A stretch of 64,000 nt of DNA from Oscheius tipulae (Eukaryota > Nematoda > Chromadorea > Rhabditida > Rhabditidae): NCBI GenBank assembly GCA_037178975.1, contig JASJZH010000001.1:1612001-1676000 (forward strand), written 5' to 3'. Positions 41,117 to 52,379 of the stretch are shown in pieces. The translations under genes and the position numbers were made by a program. The notes beneath the pieces were generated by a model that was not told the origin of the DNA, searched no databases, and saw only the letters and a list, made by a program, of their open reading frames with translations. The first letter of the stretch is position 1. Each line of letters opens with the position of its first letter.

Positions 41117-44100
41117 CTAATTCGAGACCTCGAGACGTTGAATGGAGGCCATCAGGACTTGTCGATGCTTCTTTCGGACCTGGAAACAATTTTCTTAGTA
41201 GATTTATGTTAAAGGTACTTACTTCGGTCTGTCTCCTGTCCAGAGCCTCCTTGAGACAGACGAAAAGAGGCTCAAAGTTGATGGAAATCTTTTTTTCCGG
41301 TTCAGATTTGCTGAAAAAGAATTGTTAAATTGGCGCGCCTAAAATTACGACGCGATATTGCGTATAGCCCGAGCTCCCCTAACCAAAATTCATTCTAAAA
41401 AAGAGTTTTGCCCACTTTTACCAGTTTTCCTTGTCAATTTTTGCATTTTTCTCGTTCTTACCTAACCGTCGTCAAAGCTGGGACAGCTTGGAGTCGTTTG
41501 TGAAGAGTATGGAAGGCATCCGACTGCGGGAGAAGCATCAAAAGTGCTGAAAGAACTGTGGAGAGATCTTTTTGATGGGTAGAGGAGAGCAGATCCATTC
41601 TGACGTCTAAAAACACGATTTTTAATAAAAATAGGAGGTCTTACATGCCAGAACAGGGCTCTCGATCATACTGACCAATTTATCAATTTCAACGAGGACA
41701 TCGACCGTCACATCGACCTAAAATGTGTTTTTGGGTCGGGTTCTGAAGGTTTCCTACCTTTGAGAGCAAAAGAGCGATCCTCGAGGCCTGAGCATAGTTC
41801 TGGGAGAGAAGACACAGTCCCAAGAGGGCCACGGGTCGATGACACCAGCAGCGGAAGATGCACTCGAAGAGACTGACGGTATCCTAAAATCGGAAACCTT
41901 TTGGTAGAGCCAAGGCTATGGTACCTTGTCCTTGAGTTCCCGAAGCTGGTCCCTCAGTATGAAGAGTTCAGTAGCGGTCAAGAGGACACCGTGGAGCATG
42001 GAGACGGCCATCTGGAAGAGATACTTTTTGGGTAGTCAAGGAGGTGGTCAAGTACTAGAACTGAACAAGAGGAAGATGTACTCGTTCCGACTGACTACCG
42101 GTCGTGTCTAGAGAGATACAAGGAGGGACTACTCTCTGACTACCGAAGAAAGAACTGTTAGTCACTTCCAAACGAGTTCAGAAGAGAACTGTTTGCTTGT
42201 CTCTCGTCTATGGACTGTCCAGCTTCTGCTTCAGTCCACCCATACTCTCGACTCACCTGCAAGAAGGTCACGTCCTCTTCCCTCAACAGAAGAATACAGA
42301 GAGCCCTGTAGATGTGAGCTGGTTCCAGAAGGAGACAAAGTTGCCTAAAGAGAATGTTCCTCTGTCCCTGTTTCTCTGTCTCTATGTCTATATGTCTCTC
42401 TGTTTCTCTGTCTCTCTAAATGATCCTCCCTCGACCTACCTAATGATAAGAATGCCCCTGTCCTGAAGGAGAGCCGTGTCCGAGCGGAACATCTCAATCA
42501 GACTGATACTGAACTTGATCAGAAAGGGAGAGACGGGTCGCAAATGATCCAGTGTTTCTGTAGAGAGCTGGAACGAGGATAGGTCGACCGACTGTTGCTG
42601 GTCAGTTCGGCATTGACAGACATCGGACAGAAGGTGTAAGTCGAGAAGAAGAACCTGGTCCGAGGTGTCCGTCAGGGCTGTCAAGAGGACAGGGAAAATC
42701 TTGTGCATGTGGGCGAAGATCTTATTAGGTTTCATGAGGATCGAATGTCTGATCTTACCTTGTTAGCCTGGGTAGCATGCAGATGCCTGATCCAGTTCAA
42801 AACAGCTATCCTGGTTTCTCTCTTCTCGTGCTTGACGTAGCGGAGGAGGTCGTCGATGGCGCTGTTGATGGCAGTTTCTTCGAGAGTCACCTTGTCGGTT
42901 ACCAGAGCCAGGAGGTGGTCGTTTATGCTCTTGGCTGAAAGAGAGTGTTTGGACAGAAAGATAGAAAGACATAGAGACAGAGAGAGAGTGACCTACCTCG
43001 AAGCTTCTCATTTTCCAAATAAGGTAGAATCGTCTTCAGATAGGACGAGAGGTAGGGTAAGACCTGGACTCCGTAGATTCCAATAAACTCGTCCATCCAG
43101 ACCATGGCCAATTGTCTACTCAGGGGAGATTCCTGCTCGTGAGCATGGACGATCAGAACGTTGACCATTTGGGCCCTGTCCTCATTGGTTAGCGTGTCCG
43201 GTTTGGCTTTGACTCCTTGTAGGAACTGCCCGAGAACTGTTTCTGTTACATCCCTGACTGCCGGCTGAGTATCTCCGAGCATTTTGAACAGTCCATCAGA
43301 AACTTCAGATAGGTAGGGAAGAAGATTGAAGGATGGAGTGGTCAGGAGGGTGTTGAGCTGGAAAGAATCAGTCACTGTCACTGTCTGATACCAAAGCAGA
43401 GATACCCGCGACCTCATCTGTAAAAGACGACAGCACAAGATCTGTCGATACAGAATTTTTACGAAAGAACAAGAGATGCCTAGACATATAATTTCCTGTC
43501 AGCTCTAACACTTCTAGTTGAATCAGGAACAGTTCCCATTGAGGGGGGTGTTTTACTATGCGCTCGTCGTCACGCTGCAACTACTTCCAAAGTAAGTCTA
43601 CTAGGTTTCTTTGTCTTTCTCTATGTTTCTCTGACTCACCCAAGATACCAAGAACCTCCTACTGGAACTCGTCTGAACATAAATTCTTTCCCGGAGCAGA
43701 ACCATGAGGTTAGCAATGTCAAAGTCGCCCTTATTCACGACAATGTCCATCACAAGACGGTCGAGGAGCTCCGCTCCTGATCTGACATTCTGATCCGTAT
43801 CAGCCGACAGCTTCCAGAGGACATCGAAGAGGTTGTCAAAGTGCCCCAGGACCGATTGCTTGCAGATTTTCACGATGTTGTAGAGGGACTGAAAATGTAA
43901 CGTTATAACTAGTATTTACCTGCTCTGTATGTGTACAGATGATTTCACTGCTTCACGCATCTCAATGGGTGAGTGGTATATAGTCTATTTCCAACCTCCA
44001 GCGGCACTTACGAATTCTTTAAAGGTAGAATGCGAAAGGTCTTGCGAGGAAATTACAGTAGCCCGGGCTCAGATTCGCTATTTTTGAGTGTTTACAGCCA

Positions 44101-44973
44101 TTTTTTCGTTGTTTTAACATTGGCATTGGATTCGGGGCCTAAGAATATCTACTTGACACCCATTTTGTAGAAAAATCTGCCAGAAAAACGCCTAATAAAG
44201 CGTGGAAGCCGAAAATAGGGCTCTGCTCACATATTTTAGCCATTTTCAACGCTTTTCTTAAATATTTCCCCAAAAATTTGTTGTCAAGTAGGTTTATGCA
44301 TGTCTAGAATTCGGTTACACAGTCAGTATTTGTAAAAAAGTATGCGGAAAATGAAGAAATTTCAAAGTTTTGGAATTTTTTGTTCGCGCGCAAATACTGT
44401 GCCGTCAGCGTTCAAATTCAGGTGCCGCTGGACGTTGGAAATAGACTATAGCCCTTTTGCCTTGTAAGCGAAACGCCACGGGTTCGATTCCGCTTGTGGC
44501 TTTTTCTGTTTTTCTCAACAAGGAAGATGTTCTACGCCATGTTTTATGTCTTTTTCCACCCAAAGGCTTATAAAAACTACAAAAAGAAGACCTACCTCAC
44601 AGGCGTAGTACCTAACATGCAGGTCCGGGTCATTGAAACAAGCCAAAACGGGTTCCAGAAGCTTTTCAGTGAAAGGAGCAGCATTTTTGCCCAAGGCAAT
44701 CGCCGTAGCAGCCAATCCGATCAGTCCTCCCTTCCTCGTGTGCCCATTGGATGCCATGGCCAGCTCCCTCAGGACTGTGAGCAGTTTTTCCAACTGGGCC
44801 GTCTGATTGGAGGCATAAAGTTCGCGGACTTGCCTGCAAATCTAGCATACTAATACAGGGGTTACTGCAAACTTTTCAACATCCAGAGCCGCCTGTTTCC
44901 TCTTGTCGTAGATCTTATCTGTGAGCAGTTTAACCACGGCATTAGTAAGAGGAGCGTATTGGTTATCCGCCAT
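41117..44973 (-). CDS. VAC14: VAC14, scaffold of the PIKfyve-FIG4 complex
   Basis: HEAT-repeat scaffold that holds the PIKfyve kinase and FIG4 phosphatase for PtdIns(3,5)P2 synthesis on endolysosomes. About ten exons are visible on the - strand. Reading order: N-terminal YAPLTNAVVKLLTDKIYDKRK (44973 down), then HTRKGGLIGLAATAIALGK and VRYYACE, SLYNIVKICKQSVLGHFDN, SGAELLDRLVMDIV, LLRERIYVQTSSSRRFLVSW, LLPYLSEVSDGLFKMLGD, ILPYLENEKLRG, a section with LPVLLTALTDTSDQVLLLDL, then MAVSMLHGVLLTATELF and the C-terminal FEPLFVCLKEALDRRQTE and QRLEVSN. These follow the order in human VAC14. The 43893-44604 intron contains a foldback element and a split tRNA-like sequence. Several 5' exons start at weak acceptors, so exact ends are uncertain. 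Confidence 0.92.
43957..44505 (+). pseudogene. tRNA-Thr(UGU)-like sequence split by an insertion
   Basis: Left of the element lies ATGGGTGAGTGG(TA), a D stem and loop; right of it GCCC closes the D stem and TTTGC-CTTGTAA-GCGAA forms an anticodon arm with UGU. The T arm, CACGGGTTCGATTCCGC, lacks one C and is followed by TTGTGGC and a T run. Removing the insertion restores most of the cloverleaf outline, but the T stem and acceptor are defective, so it was probably already decaying or part of a SINE. Confidence 0.6.
43979..44450. mobile_element. TA-flanked foldback element
   Basis: Element 43981-44448 (about 468 bp) has inverted ends TAGTCTATTTCCAAC followed, after one differing base, by TCCAGCGGCAC on both sides, with TA at each flank. 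There is no coding capacity. Short TIRs and TA target suggest a Tc1/mariner-like non-autonomous element. It lies in a VAC14 intron. Confidence 0.8.
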
Positions 44974-44999
44974 CCTGGAAAAATTAGACAATTATACGA

Positions 45000-45411
45000 A
45001 AAGAGAAGTATTATGGAGAAAAAAGCGGCAACAGCTCGCTTTGTAGGAGTACGCAAATTGCCGTCGGTTTCGGGCGTGAGACAGAATATGATACGTGAAG
45101 AGACAGAGAGACAGTGAGGGAGATGAAACAGTTCGGGAGAGACAGCACGGGATTGGGGAATTGGATTGCAATGGTTTGAAAGAGTACAGGGGTAAGATTA
45201 GAGAGATAGAGTTATAATAATTGTAGTATGATGATATTTAGGGTCTGTGTAATGGTTGCTATGGAAACTGTCTTGTGGTGAGAAAGGAGCGGCCTTTCAC
45301 TTTTTGACTCTCTGACTCTTTGTCTCTCTATCTCTGGCTCTGTCTCTCTATTGTCTCTCTGTCACTCTGTCTCTCTGTCGCATTTCTGTCTCCCTTAACC
45401 CTTTAAGAGTC
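45000..45411. promoter_or_regulatory. Divergent VAC14/IFT57 promoter region
   Basis: VAC14 (-, start 44973) and IFT57 (+, start 45412) diverge across about 440 bases consisting largely of GACAGAGA and CTCTGTCTCT tracts. No X-box-like motif for the ciliary factor DAF-19/RFX was recognised by eye. Confidence 0.4.
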
Positions 45412-48400
45412 ATGTTCAGTAGCTCAAAAATGGAAGAAGAAGACCGCGAAGTCCAGTTAGACGACACTGCTGAAGGTCCAGGCAAAGAGTACGAGCTGTA
45501 TCTGAAAAACGAGGAGCTTCTGGATAAATTGAAGCTTCTCAATTACGAAGACGGCTTCCTGGCCCAAGGTTTTCGTCCAATTCAGCGGTATCCACCTATA
45601 TATTCTCGAATAACCAAATATTTTTTCAGGCACTACTTTGTGAAGCAGACCAACGTCGGCGAGCAGTTCTATCAGTTCACATCTCTGGCCGCCTGGCTCA
45701 TTCAGAAAGCGGGAAATGAGAGTTTTCAGATGCCTCAAGAGGTAGAGAACCCGTATTTATTCACAAAAATGTTATAGTTCGACGATCCTAACAGTACAAC
45801 GGCTAGGATTATTTCGGAACTCAGAGCTAAGGTGGGAATTTTGAATCGCGTTTTTCGGGGGAATAGCACACCTTTTGGAGGAAAATAATGCTTTACGTAG
45901 TTGTAACGAACCCTACAACTTTGCAGAACGTCGAAAAGCTTAAAAATGCGATCTTGGGTCCGAAAATGAGCTTGCTGCGCGCGACAAAGTCACTTGGAAA
46001 GTCATTTTACTGGTACAGATGGGCATCTTTAGTTTTTACGATGTTTGCACAGTTGTAGAAAAAATCAGGCTCTATAACTATGCAAAACATCACAAGTCCT
46101 AAAAAGTGGCGTATAGTCCCATAAAACTTGATTGAAGTTGGACTACAGGGCGCAACCATTGTCGCTTTGAACAAAGTTGAACTCCATTAAGTGATGAATG
46201 TAGAGATTGGGCAGTTTGGTAAACGTTTCGTATTTGGCTTCCACATTTGTGCATTTTATTCCGGGAAAGGGAGGAATTTCACAGAGATCGGGACTCTGAA
46301 GAATCTGTGAGGATAGACAGAAAGATTCCGACCTTGCACGTGGAGTGACTCTCTCCGTTGTAGAAGATTCGGTTGTAGCACTTTTCAATCAGGGGATAGT
46401 AGACGGAGTAGGTTGGCAGTTGGTCATAGAGTCCTTTGTTATTCTGGAGGTATGAGTAAATGTTTTTCGTAGCTGAGACTCACTGTGACTCTCTGTCTAA
46501 AGGAGCTCTCAATACGGTCCATGTCTGTTGGTAGAATAAGGTCATTTCCTATAAAGAACGGGTCACACAGAGAAACAATGGCAGTGATAGTGACAGTGGC
46601 TCTTACCATACACTGTCGGATCAGCATTGGGATTGTATTTTCCCATGGTCATCTCCGGCCTCTTAGCTTCAAGTGTCCAGAACCTCAGATGCAGAGCCGA
46701 GTTGTTGTGAATCGGCACGGCAATCTGGTCGTACCCATTCTGCACACCATAGCTCGTGTGAATCCAGACGCTCTCGACCCGTTCTGGTCTGACTACCAAC
46801 TTCCCCCATCTATGCTCCCCAGTGAAGCGTATGCTTCTGAGTACCCCAGCTGGAGAGTACTCTTTGGGATCGAAAGAGGCAGAGAGAGTAGTCTGAGTCA
46901 TATTGTAGGCGATGGTAGCGGCTGCGGGATGCATGACAAATAGCTTAAATCGTATTTGGACACATACAAGAAAGAGTTACCTTATTGAACTCGTCATAGT
47001 AAGAATTTCCCATCCGGGGGACGATCAGATCATCCGGATCGGGGAACATTATGTACTCCGCCGACTCCTTGTACATTAGGAGACAGTCAGTCATGGCCGA
47101 GGCCTGATTTCGGAACTCCAACTCCAGATTGGGGTTGAATTTGGAGGAAGAGGCTCTTTGGGCACCTGAATATCTTTTTTAGCGGTCTCTCTCAGTTTCA
47201 CTGTTATCTGCAACGGTTTTCTGCGTAGCATGTATTTTTAGCTCTATGGGGGGGGAGCTGGCGATTGTCCTTGAGTTCTACACAACGGTATAAAGTCTTA
47301 TCACCCTCCAAGAAGTAGAGCTTTCCAAAAATTATCATAACCTCTGCTTGCGCAGGGTCGCGATAAATACCAACCTCAAAAAGTTTAGGCTTTTAAGCAA
47401 AGAAATATACGCAGGCCGTTGGGGTCATGGAAGAGGCACGCCGTGATAATACGGGTGGGACGCGGTACGCGGCCCTCTTCGGCCTGTCTATGGTCTGTTC
47501 AGCTGAAAAGTTGAAAACTGCCCTTTAATATTGTTCGTGACACGTGAAATGAATAAAAACCGATATGAAATGATGCCGGCGTAATTCCATGTTTCTTGTC
47601 GGTTTTTATCCTTTTTTTGGGCCCTTTTTCAGTAAAAAAAGGGCTGCGCCGCGAACAATGTTAAAGGACTGTTTCTTCCACTTCTCAGCTGAACAGACTA
47701 TACTTACCTATTTTGACCCCTGGCCAAGGAACTGTCCTACTGTTCGGATACTTCTCCAGAATGTCAAATAGGGGCTTGACCATTGACCGAATATAAAAAT
47801 GAAGAAAAGCTCCATAGTGCGAGTAGACCTCCGCTGTCAGGAGTAACAGCTCCCAATTTTCGTTCATGAACATGGGACTGAAGCAAGTGACCACTTGATG
47901 AGAATCCTTATAAGGTACACGCATTTCGATCTGAGTAGAGACAGTGATAGAGAGTTTCCTGACTTACAACTAAACCGTCTTGACCGGCATTGAATTCTAG
48001 CCAATTGGCATTTGGTACCAGTTGACCGACAGCTAGGAAGGGAACCCATTTGCAGTAGAAGGGGACCATGCCGACCACTTGGCGAATTCTAGGATAGGAG
48101 TGTTCAGGCGGACAGGGGAACAGAGACAGAGAGGCAGAGAGACAGCGAGACAGAAAGACAGAGACGGAGAGACAGAACAGAGAGACAGAGAGACAGACTG
48201 ACCGGGCGAAAGAGTGATAGAGAGGCAAAGAGACTGAAAGACTGAGAAAGAGAGAGATAGGGGGCAGGGGAACAGAGGGACAGAAAGACAGAGAGACTGA
48301 ACTCACTCCAAAGACGTCGTTTCACTCCGCTTCTCATTGCTCGAAACGACTGTCAAATGCTTGTGTTTTAACTGGAAAACCTGGTGGGCATTAAGTAGCA

Positions 48401-50548
48401 AAACTACTGTATTGTTAGCGAAACTGAAATGATTGGTAGTAGCCTATAGTAGAAGAGTGACTACCTCTTAGAAGTTTTGTAGTAGGTAGCCGATAGGATG
48501 ACCAAGTCATCCTCTTGGGTTAAATATTCCAAAACTATGTTATTGTGTTGATGGTCAAAGATGGTTATTCCGGTTATGACTGAGACCAGGAATAGAAGAG
48601 TAAAACAGATAGCCAGACGGCAAAACAAACGACGGTAGTTCTTGGCTGAAATCTAGAGAGTCTCTGTCTCTGTCTCTGTCTCTGTCTCTGTCTCTGTCTC
48701 TGTCTCTGTCTCTGTCTCTGTCTCTGTCTCTGTCTCTGTCTCTGTCTCTGTCTCTGTCTCTGTCTCTGTCTCTGTCTCTGTCTCTGTCTCTGTCTCTGTC
48801 TCTGTCTCTTTTTACCCTAACCTCTCTGATAGACTGGCTTCTGAAAAGAACTACCGTAAAGCAGTGTGGCGTAGTTTCTGAAACCAGGTGATCGTCGCTT
48901 AGCTGCTGCCGGTGGATCATCGAATGGATAATACATGAAATGATGGAACAGGAGTCCAGAGACTCTCTTCAAACGATCCAATCTCATCTCGCCATCTTCA
49001 CCGGGAACACGGCTAACGGCTTTGAATGCGCGCGGACGTAGCCGTTTTTGGGGTTCGGGGTCGATAACTTCTAGAGTTCTCGCTTTAGACTTCCTAATAG
49101 AAACGATTTTTCAGGACGTAGCAGTAGATTTCTCAGCCAGTAAACTTCGTCAAGGGTCTGGTGACAAGGCTCTTTTCGTGCTGGACGCCTTGGCTGACCA
49201 GGCTCTGATGGGAACAGGATTCAGTTGGCAGAGGTAATAGAAACAGAGAGACAGAGGGATACAAAAACCGAGAGGAACAGAGAGACGTAAAGATTGAAGA
49301 AGATAGAAAGACAGTGAGACAAAAAGATAGAGACTTACTCATACTCTAGAATGGTTCCTCCCAAAGAAGAAGACGAAGACGTCGAGTTGGAAAATGCCGA
49401 AGAGGACGGTGACAATCTCTCTGTACAAGACGAGACAGACGAGCCGGATTGGGCAGAAGACGACGACGACGATGCGATCCTGGTAGATTTGGCTGCTCCC
49501 AGCTCTGAGGATCAGCCGCTGCAGACGATCTTGAAGAGCGAAACTGACGTCGTTGCTTGGAAGCAAGAAGTCGAAAGAATTACTCCATTATTGAAGATCA
49601 CTTTGCGACAAGATGCAAAGGTAATTTTGTTGCAAACGATGCAGTTTTGAAGCAATTGTTGTTGTCGGGAATTGAACCAGAGTCCTATGATTTGTACGCG
49701 AGCGTGCTACCCCTAGACCAGGAGATGAAAATCGCACACAGATTCATATTTGCAGAACATTGTAAAAACTGAAAACCCCGTTTGCTCAAGAGCTCAAAAC
49801 ACTGCATACGAGGAAAAAATCTTTCAGGACTGGCGCATGCACCTGGAACAGATGCACACGATGAACAAGACCATGTCGGACATGATGGAGAAGACCAAGC
49901 CACAGCTGGACGCCATTTCTACGGATCTAACGCGTTCGATGGAACGGATCAGTGCCCGGGAGAAGAGTCTGAATCAGCAGATGAGCGCCCTCCTATCGAG
50001 GTTCAGAGAGACACAGGACAAGAGGGCCGAGGTACGAGAAAAGTACAAATCTTCTTCGGGAGGTGTCAACGAAAGGACGGAGAATCTCCAAAGGATTTCC
50101 GAGGACATTGATCAGCTGAAACAGCAGATAGAGGAACAGGGAGCCAAGACCACGGATGGGGGTGAGCTTCCTCATTTATTTGTGTTGAAATACGCAAAAA
50201 TAGTCTAAAAACCCTTAGAAACCCTAAAAAGTCAGGTCCACAGTGAGCAAAGAAATGCACCCAAAACTCTCACTGCGAGCTGTCGATCATTTTTGAAAAG
50301 CTCTCCTTCGCGGAGGGCAATAATTTTTTTCCGGTTTCTGTGTGGTCTAAGGCCCGTCCAATATGAAGGTAAAATAATTCGAAATCATTTTTTCAGCCCC
50401 CATGGTTCGTGTGAAGCAGGCTCTGATGAAGATGGAACAGGACATTCAGGCGCTGACCGTACAGATTGGGGTTCTGGAGAATTCGGTACTCAATGCACAG
50501 CTGAAGGATCGGGCGGCCTATACTAGAGAAATTTTTGGCGGCTATTGA
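45412..50548 (+). CDS. IFT57: Intraflagellar transport protein 57 (IFT-B)
   Basis: IFT-B component needed for anterograde transport in cilia. Exons 45412-45587, 45630-45741, 45778-45831, 49115-49233, 49350-49620, 49828-50161 and 50397-50548 join in frame to about 405 residues (human 429). N-terminal calponin-like domain: LDKLKLLNYEDGF, HYFVKQTNVGEQFYQFTS, LAAWLIQKAG, FDDPNSTTARIISELRAK, and KALFVLDALADQAL. An acidic linker (EDDDDDAILVDL) precedes WKQEVERITPLLKITLR and a long C-terminal coiled coil, DWRMHLEQMHTMNKTM to SGGVNERTENLQRISEDI. The third intron is 3.3 kb and contains a complete antisense glycosyltransferase gene. C. elegans orthologue che-13. Confidence 0.95.
45893..45940. repeat. 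Dispersed hairpin repeat, copy 3
   Basis: TACGTAGTTGTAACG then CCTACAACTTTGCAGAACG; in IFT57 intron 3. Confidence 0.55.
46034..46096. repeat. Dispersed hairpin repeat, copy 4
   Basis: GATGTTTGCACAGTTGTAG and, about 14 bases on, GCTCTATAACTATGCAAAAC then ATCAC; in IFT57 intron 3, just past the 3' end of the nested gene. Confidence 0.6.
46143..48987 (-). CDS. Glycosyltransferase family 92 protein, nested in IFT57
   Basis: Type II Golgi-type glycosyltransferase of family GT92 (DUF23), the family of the C. elegans galactosyltransferase GALT-1. The first exon 48987-48822 gives a cytosolic N-terminus with many Arg; the second encodes the signal anchor RLAICFTLLFLVSVITGI. Later exons carry FSPMFMNENWELLLLTAEVY, a family signature, then KPLFDILEKYPNSRTVPWPG, the sequence AMTDCLLMYKESAEYIMFPD followed by PDDLIVPR (the DxD-like metal site region), and a C-terminal part ending FVQSDNGCAL at 46143. 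Acceptor specificity cannot be inferred. The entire gene lies antisense within IFT57 intron 3 (45832-49114). One intron (47160-47705) holds a foldback element, and the first is almost wholly a hexanucleotide repeat. Confidence 0.88.
47489..47702. mobile_element. TA-flanked foldback element in GT92 intron
   Basis: Ends read TATGGTCTGTTCAGCTGA (left) and, reversed, TATAGTCTGTTCAGCTGA (right), with further similarity through TTTAAYATTGTTCG to about 50 bp; TA at each edge. About 214 bp, non-coding. The terminal TAGTCTRTT matches the start of the 43981-44448 element, so they may be relatives. Confidence 0.72.
48658..48809 (+). repeat. (TCTCTG)n, about 25 perfect units
   Basis: Uninterrupted hexanucleotide array occupying about 150 of the 176 bases of the first GT92 intron (48646-48821). 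On the - strand it translates as an artificial (Arg-Asp)n ORF. Confidence 0.97.
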
Positions 50549-50563
50549 ATAAAGAATTGTTCA

Positions 50564-51346
50564 TTAGTAGTAGATCGGAATGAAGATGACACAGCCACAA
50601 ATTGGCATGAAGATGAGGAAAAAGATCATGATGAAGATCATTCTTCTTCGTCGGGCTCTTTCTGGAAAAACTTTGTATTTTGGCTCGACAGCCGTCTCTT
50701 ATCGCGACTATCAGTTGAATGAGTCAGCGCGAAGGATGATGTGAACTGGGAAAACATTGGGCTCTGACGTGGGAAACTATTGGTTTAGTGACAGAGACGA
50801 AGAGACAGAGAGACAGAGATAGAGAGATAGAGAGATAGAGAGACAGACAGATACAGATCCTACCTTTACAATTTGCAAAAGCTAGCAAGCTACTGTTTTG
50901 ATTGCTTTAATTGTAAAAAGAAAGTTATTGCTTTGGCTCCTTAGAGAGTTCCTTAGCAATGGACGACTCGGAGCTCAATAAAACCGCCGACCAGGCGGCA
51001 TAGTCGACTGGTCGGCGGTCTGGTATAGATACAGATACATACAGGTACAGGTACAGATACAGAGATAGTGATAGAGACAGAACTCACGTGCTTCGATGAT
51101 ACATTGTCTGTCCACAACCACATATCTAGGCTGATTCCTGACAACGACAACGCTAGGCTGTGCCGCCGGGGTCACGATAGTCGGCTGTGGATTGGTAGTA
51201 GAATAAATCCGCGTCTGTGGCTGTGGCTGCATGTAGGGAGGAGGAGCTGCTTCATACTTCGGTGGTTGCTCACCAAAGTTAGGCTGCCCGATTTCCTCCT
51301 GGGCTCCGACGGGAACTGTGGAAATTGGCGGTGCGGTCGCGGTCAT
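50564..51346 (-). CDS. Small tail-anchored membrane protein 1, PPxY motifs
   Basis: Exons 51346-51088 and 50661-50564 encode 118 residues. The N-terminal about 85 residues are Pro/Gln-rich and include two PPxY motifs (QPPKYEAAPPPYMQP), known binding sites for WW domains such as those of NEDD4-type ligases. After a phase-1 intron come RARRRRM and one C-terminal hydrophobic segment, MIFIMIFFLIFMPICGCVIF. This predicts a tail-anchored or type II protein with its N-terminus in the cytosol. Four more genes at 51411-62210 share the same design. No named family recognised. Confidence 0.68.
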
Positions 51347-51410
51347 ACCTTCTTTAGAACTGATAAGAGACTAGTCTTTTCGATTTTTATTTGAGTATAA
51401 GGGGCGGTCG

Positions 51411-51529
51411 TTATTTCCTGCAGAGGGGGATTATGATGGCGAGCGAGATCATCAGGGTTAGAAGAAGAAAGACTACCAGTGAGACGTATGTGCGAATCCG
51501 ACGACGTCGTTGCACTGAAAATAAGAGTC

Positions 51530-51566
<37 letters not shown>

Positions 51567-52370
51567 GTTTCTGTGTCTCTCTGTTGAGCTTTGAACCCGG
51601 ACCCAGACCAGAATGATACCACAATTCTGCTTTTTTCATGGTAGCAGCACGTAATTCCTTGTTCAAACCGTTTGTCACGCACACAGATTTTCAAATGTGA
51701 CGTCCGAAAATATTGTAAATTATCAAATAGACGTTCCTTTGAAGCACAGGTAATGTTTTGAACGAAAGAGCTCCAAGCCCGCCACTTTACAAACCATTAT
51801 TTGGTGTCAAACAGTGACCTAGCTATGTTTTGCAAAGCTGTAGCTTTTAAGCTCCTCTACAACTTTTCAGAACTTCATTGTTTTATTATTTCGTATTTTC
51901 CAGGCTCAATAATTGATTTTCAAGCTTTTTGATGCTCTACAAAGTTGTAGCTCTTAATTTTCTCTACAAGTTGAAAAACATCACAAACTCAAAAAATTAC
52001 CGGTTAGACTCGATAAATGGATGGGAAGTGTCAAGATTGGGAGCGCACCTACCGCTTTCTCTGTAAATCTCTTTGCTGTTTATGATGAAAATGTAAGGTA
52101 TTAGGGACATAAGAAACTCTATTTGGGCCTATTTTGTTACCCAAACCAGTCAAAATATTCACCGTCTTCCACAAATCCCCTGTTCACCACGGTCACGCAC
52201 TCATGTCTGCCATTCACGACATAGATGGCTGGGTCTGTCCCCACTGAAGTCGCTATCACTGGTCCCGGGTGAATATAGGCTGGATAGGTAGTCGGACAGC
52301 TCGCAGCTTCAGCATAAGTCGGTAGTTTCGGGGCGTTGGGGCCTCCTGTGCCGGAAAAAGACGCGGCCAT
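51411..52370 (-). CDS. Small tail-anchored membrane protein 2
   Basis: Exons 52370-52163 and 51514-51411 encode 103 residues: a soluble N-terminus with KLPTYAEAAS (an LPxY-type motif) and AIYVVNGRHECVTVVNRG, resembling RYVVVDRQCIIEA of the neighbouring gene, then a phase-1 intron, QRRRRIRTYV and the hydrophobic tail SLVVFLLLTLMISLAIIIPL. The intron is about 650 bases and includes two hairpin-repeat copies and a (CT)n tract. The donor was chosen because it alone restores frame into the membrane exon. Confidence 0.6.
51826..51880. repeat. Dispersed hairpin repeat, copy 5
   Basis: ATGTTTTGCAAAGCTGTAGC then CTCTACAACTTTTCAGAAC. Confidence 0.65.
51926..51977. repeat. Dispersed hairpin repeat, copy 6
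   Basis: GATGCTCTACAAAGTTGTAG then TCTCTACAAGTTGAAAAAC and ATCAC, about 50 bases after copy 5. Confidence 0.65.
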
Positions 52371-52379
52371 GTTTGCTGC

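Noticed and set aside
48555-48920. 121-codon - strand ORF with long Arg-Asp repeat
   Set aside because: Translation of the (TCTCTG)n intron array; the flanking real exons are in other frames.
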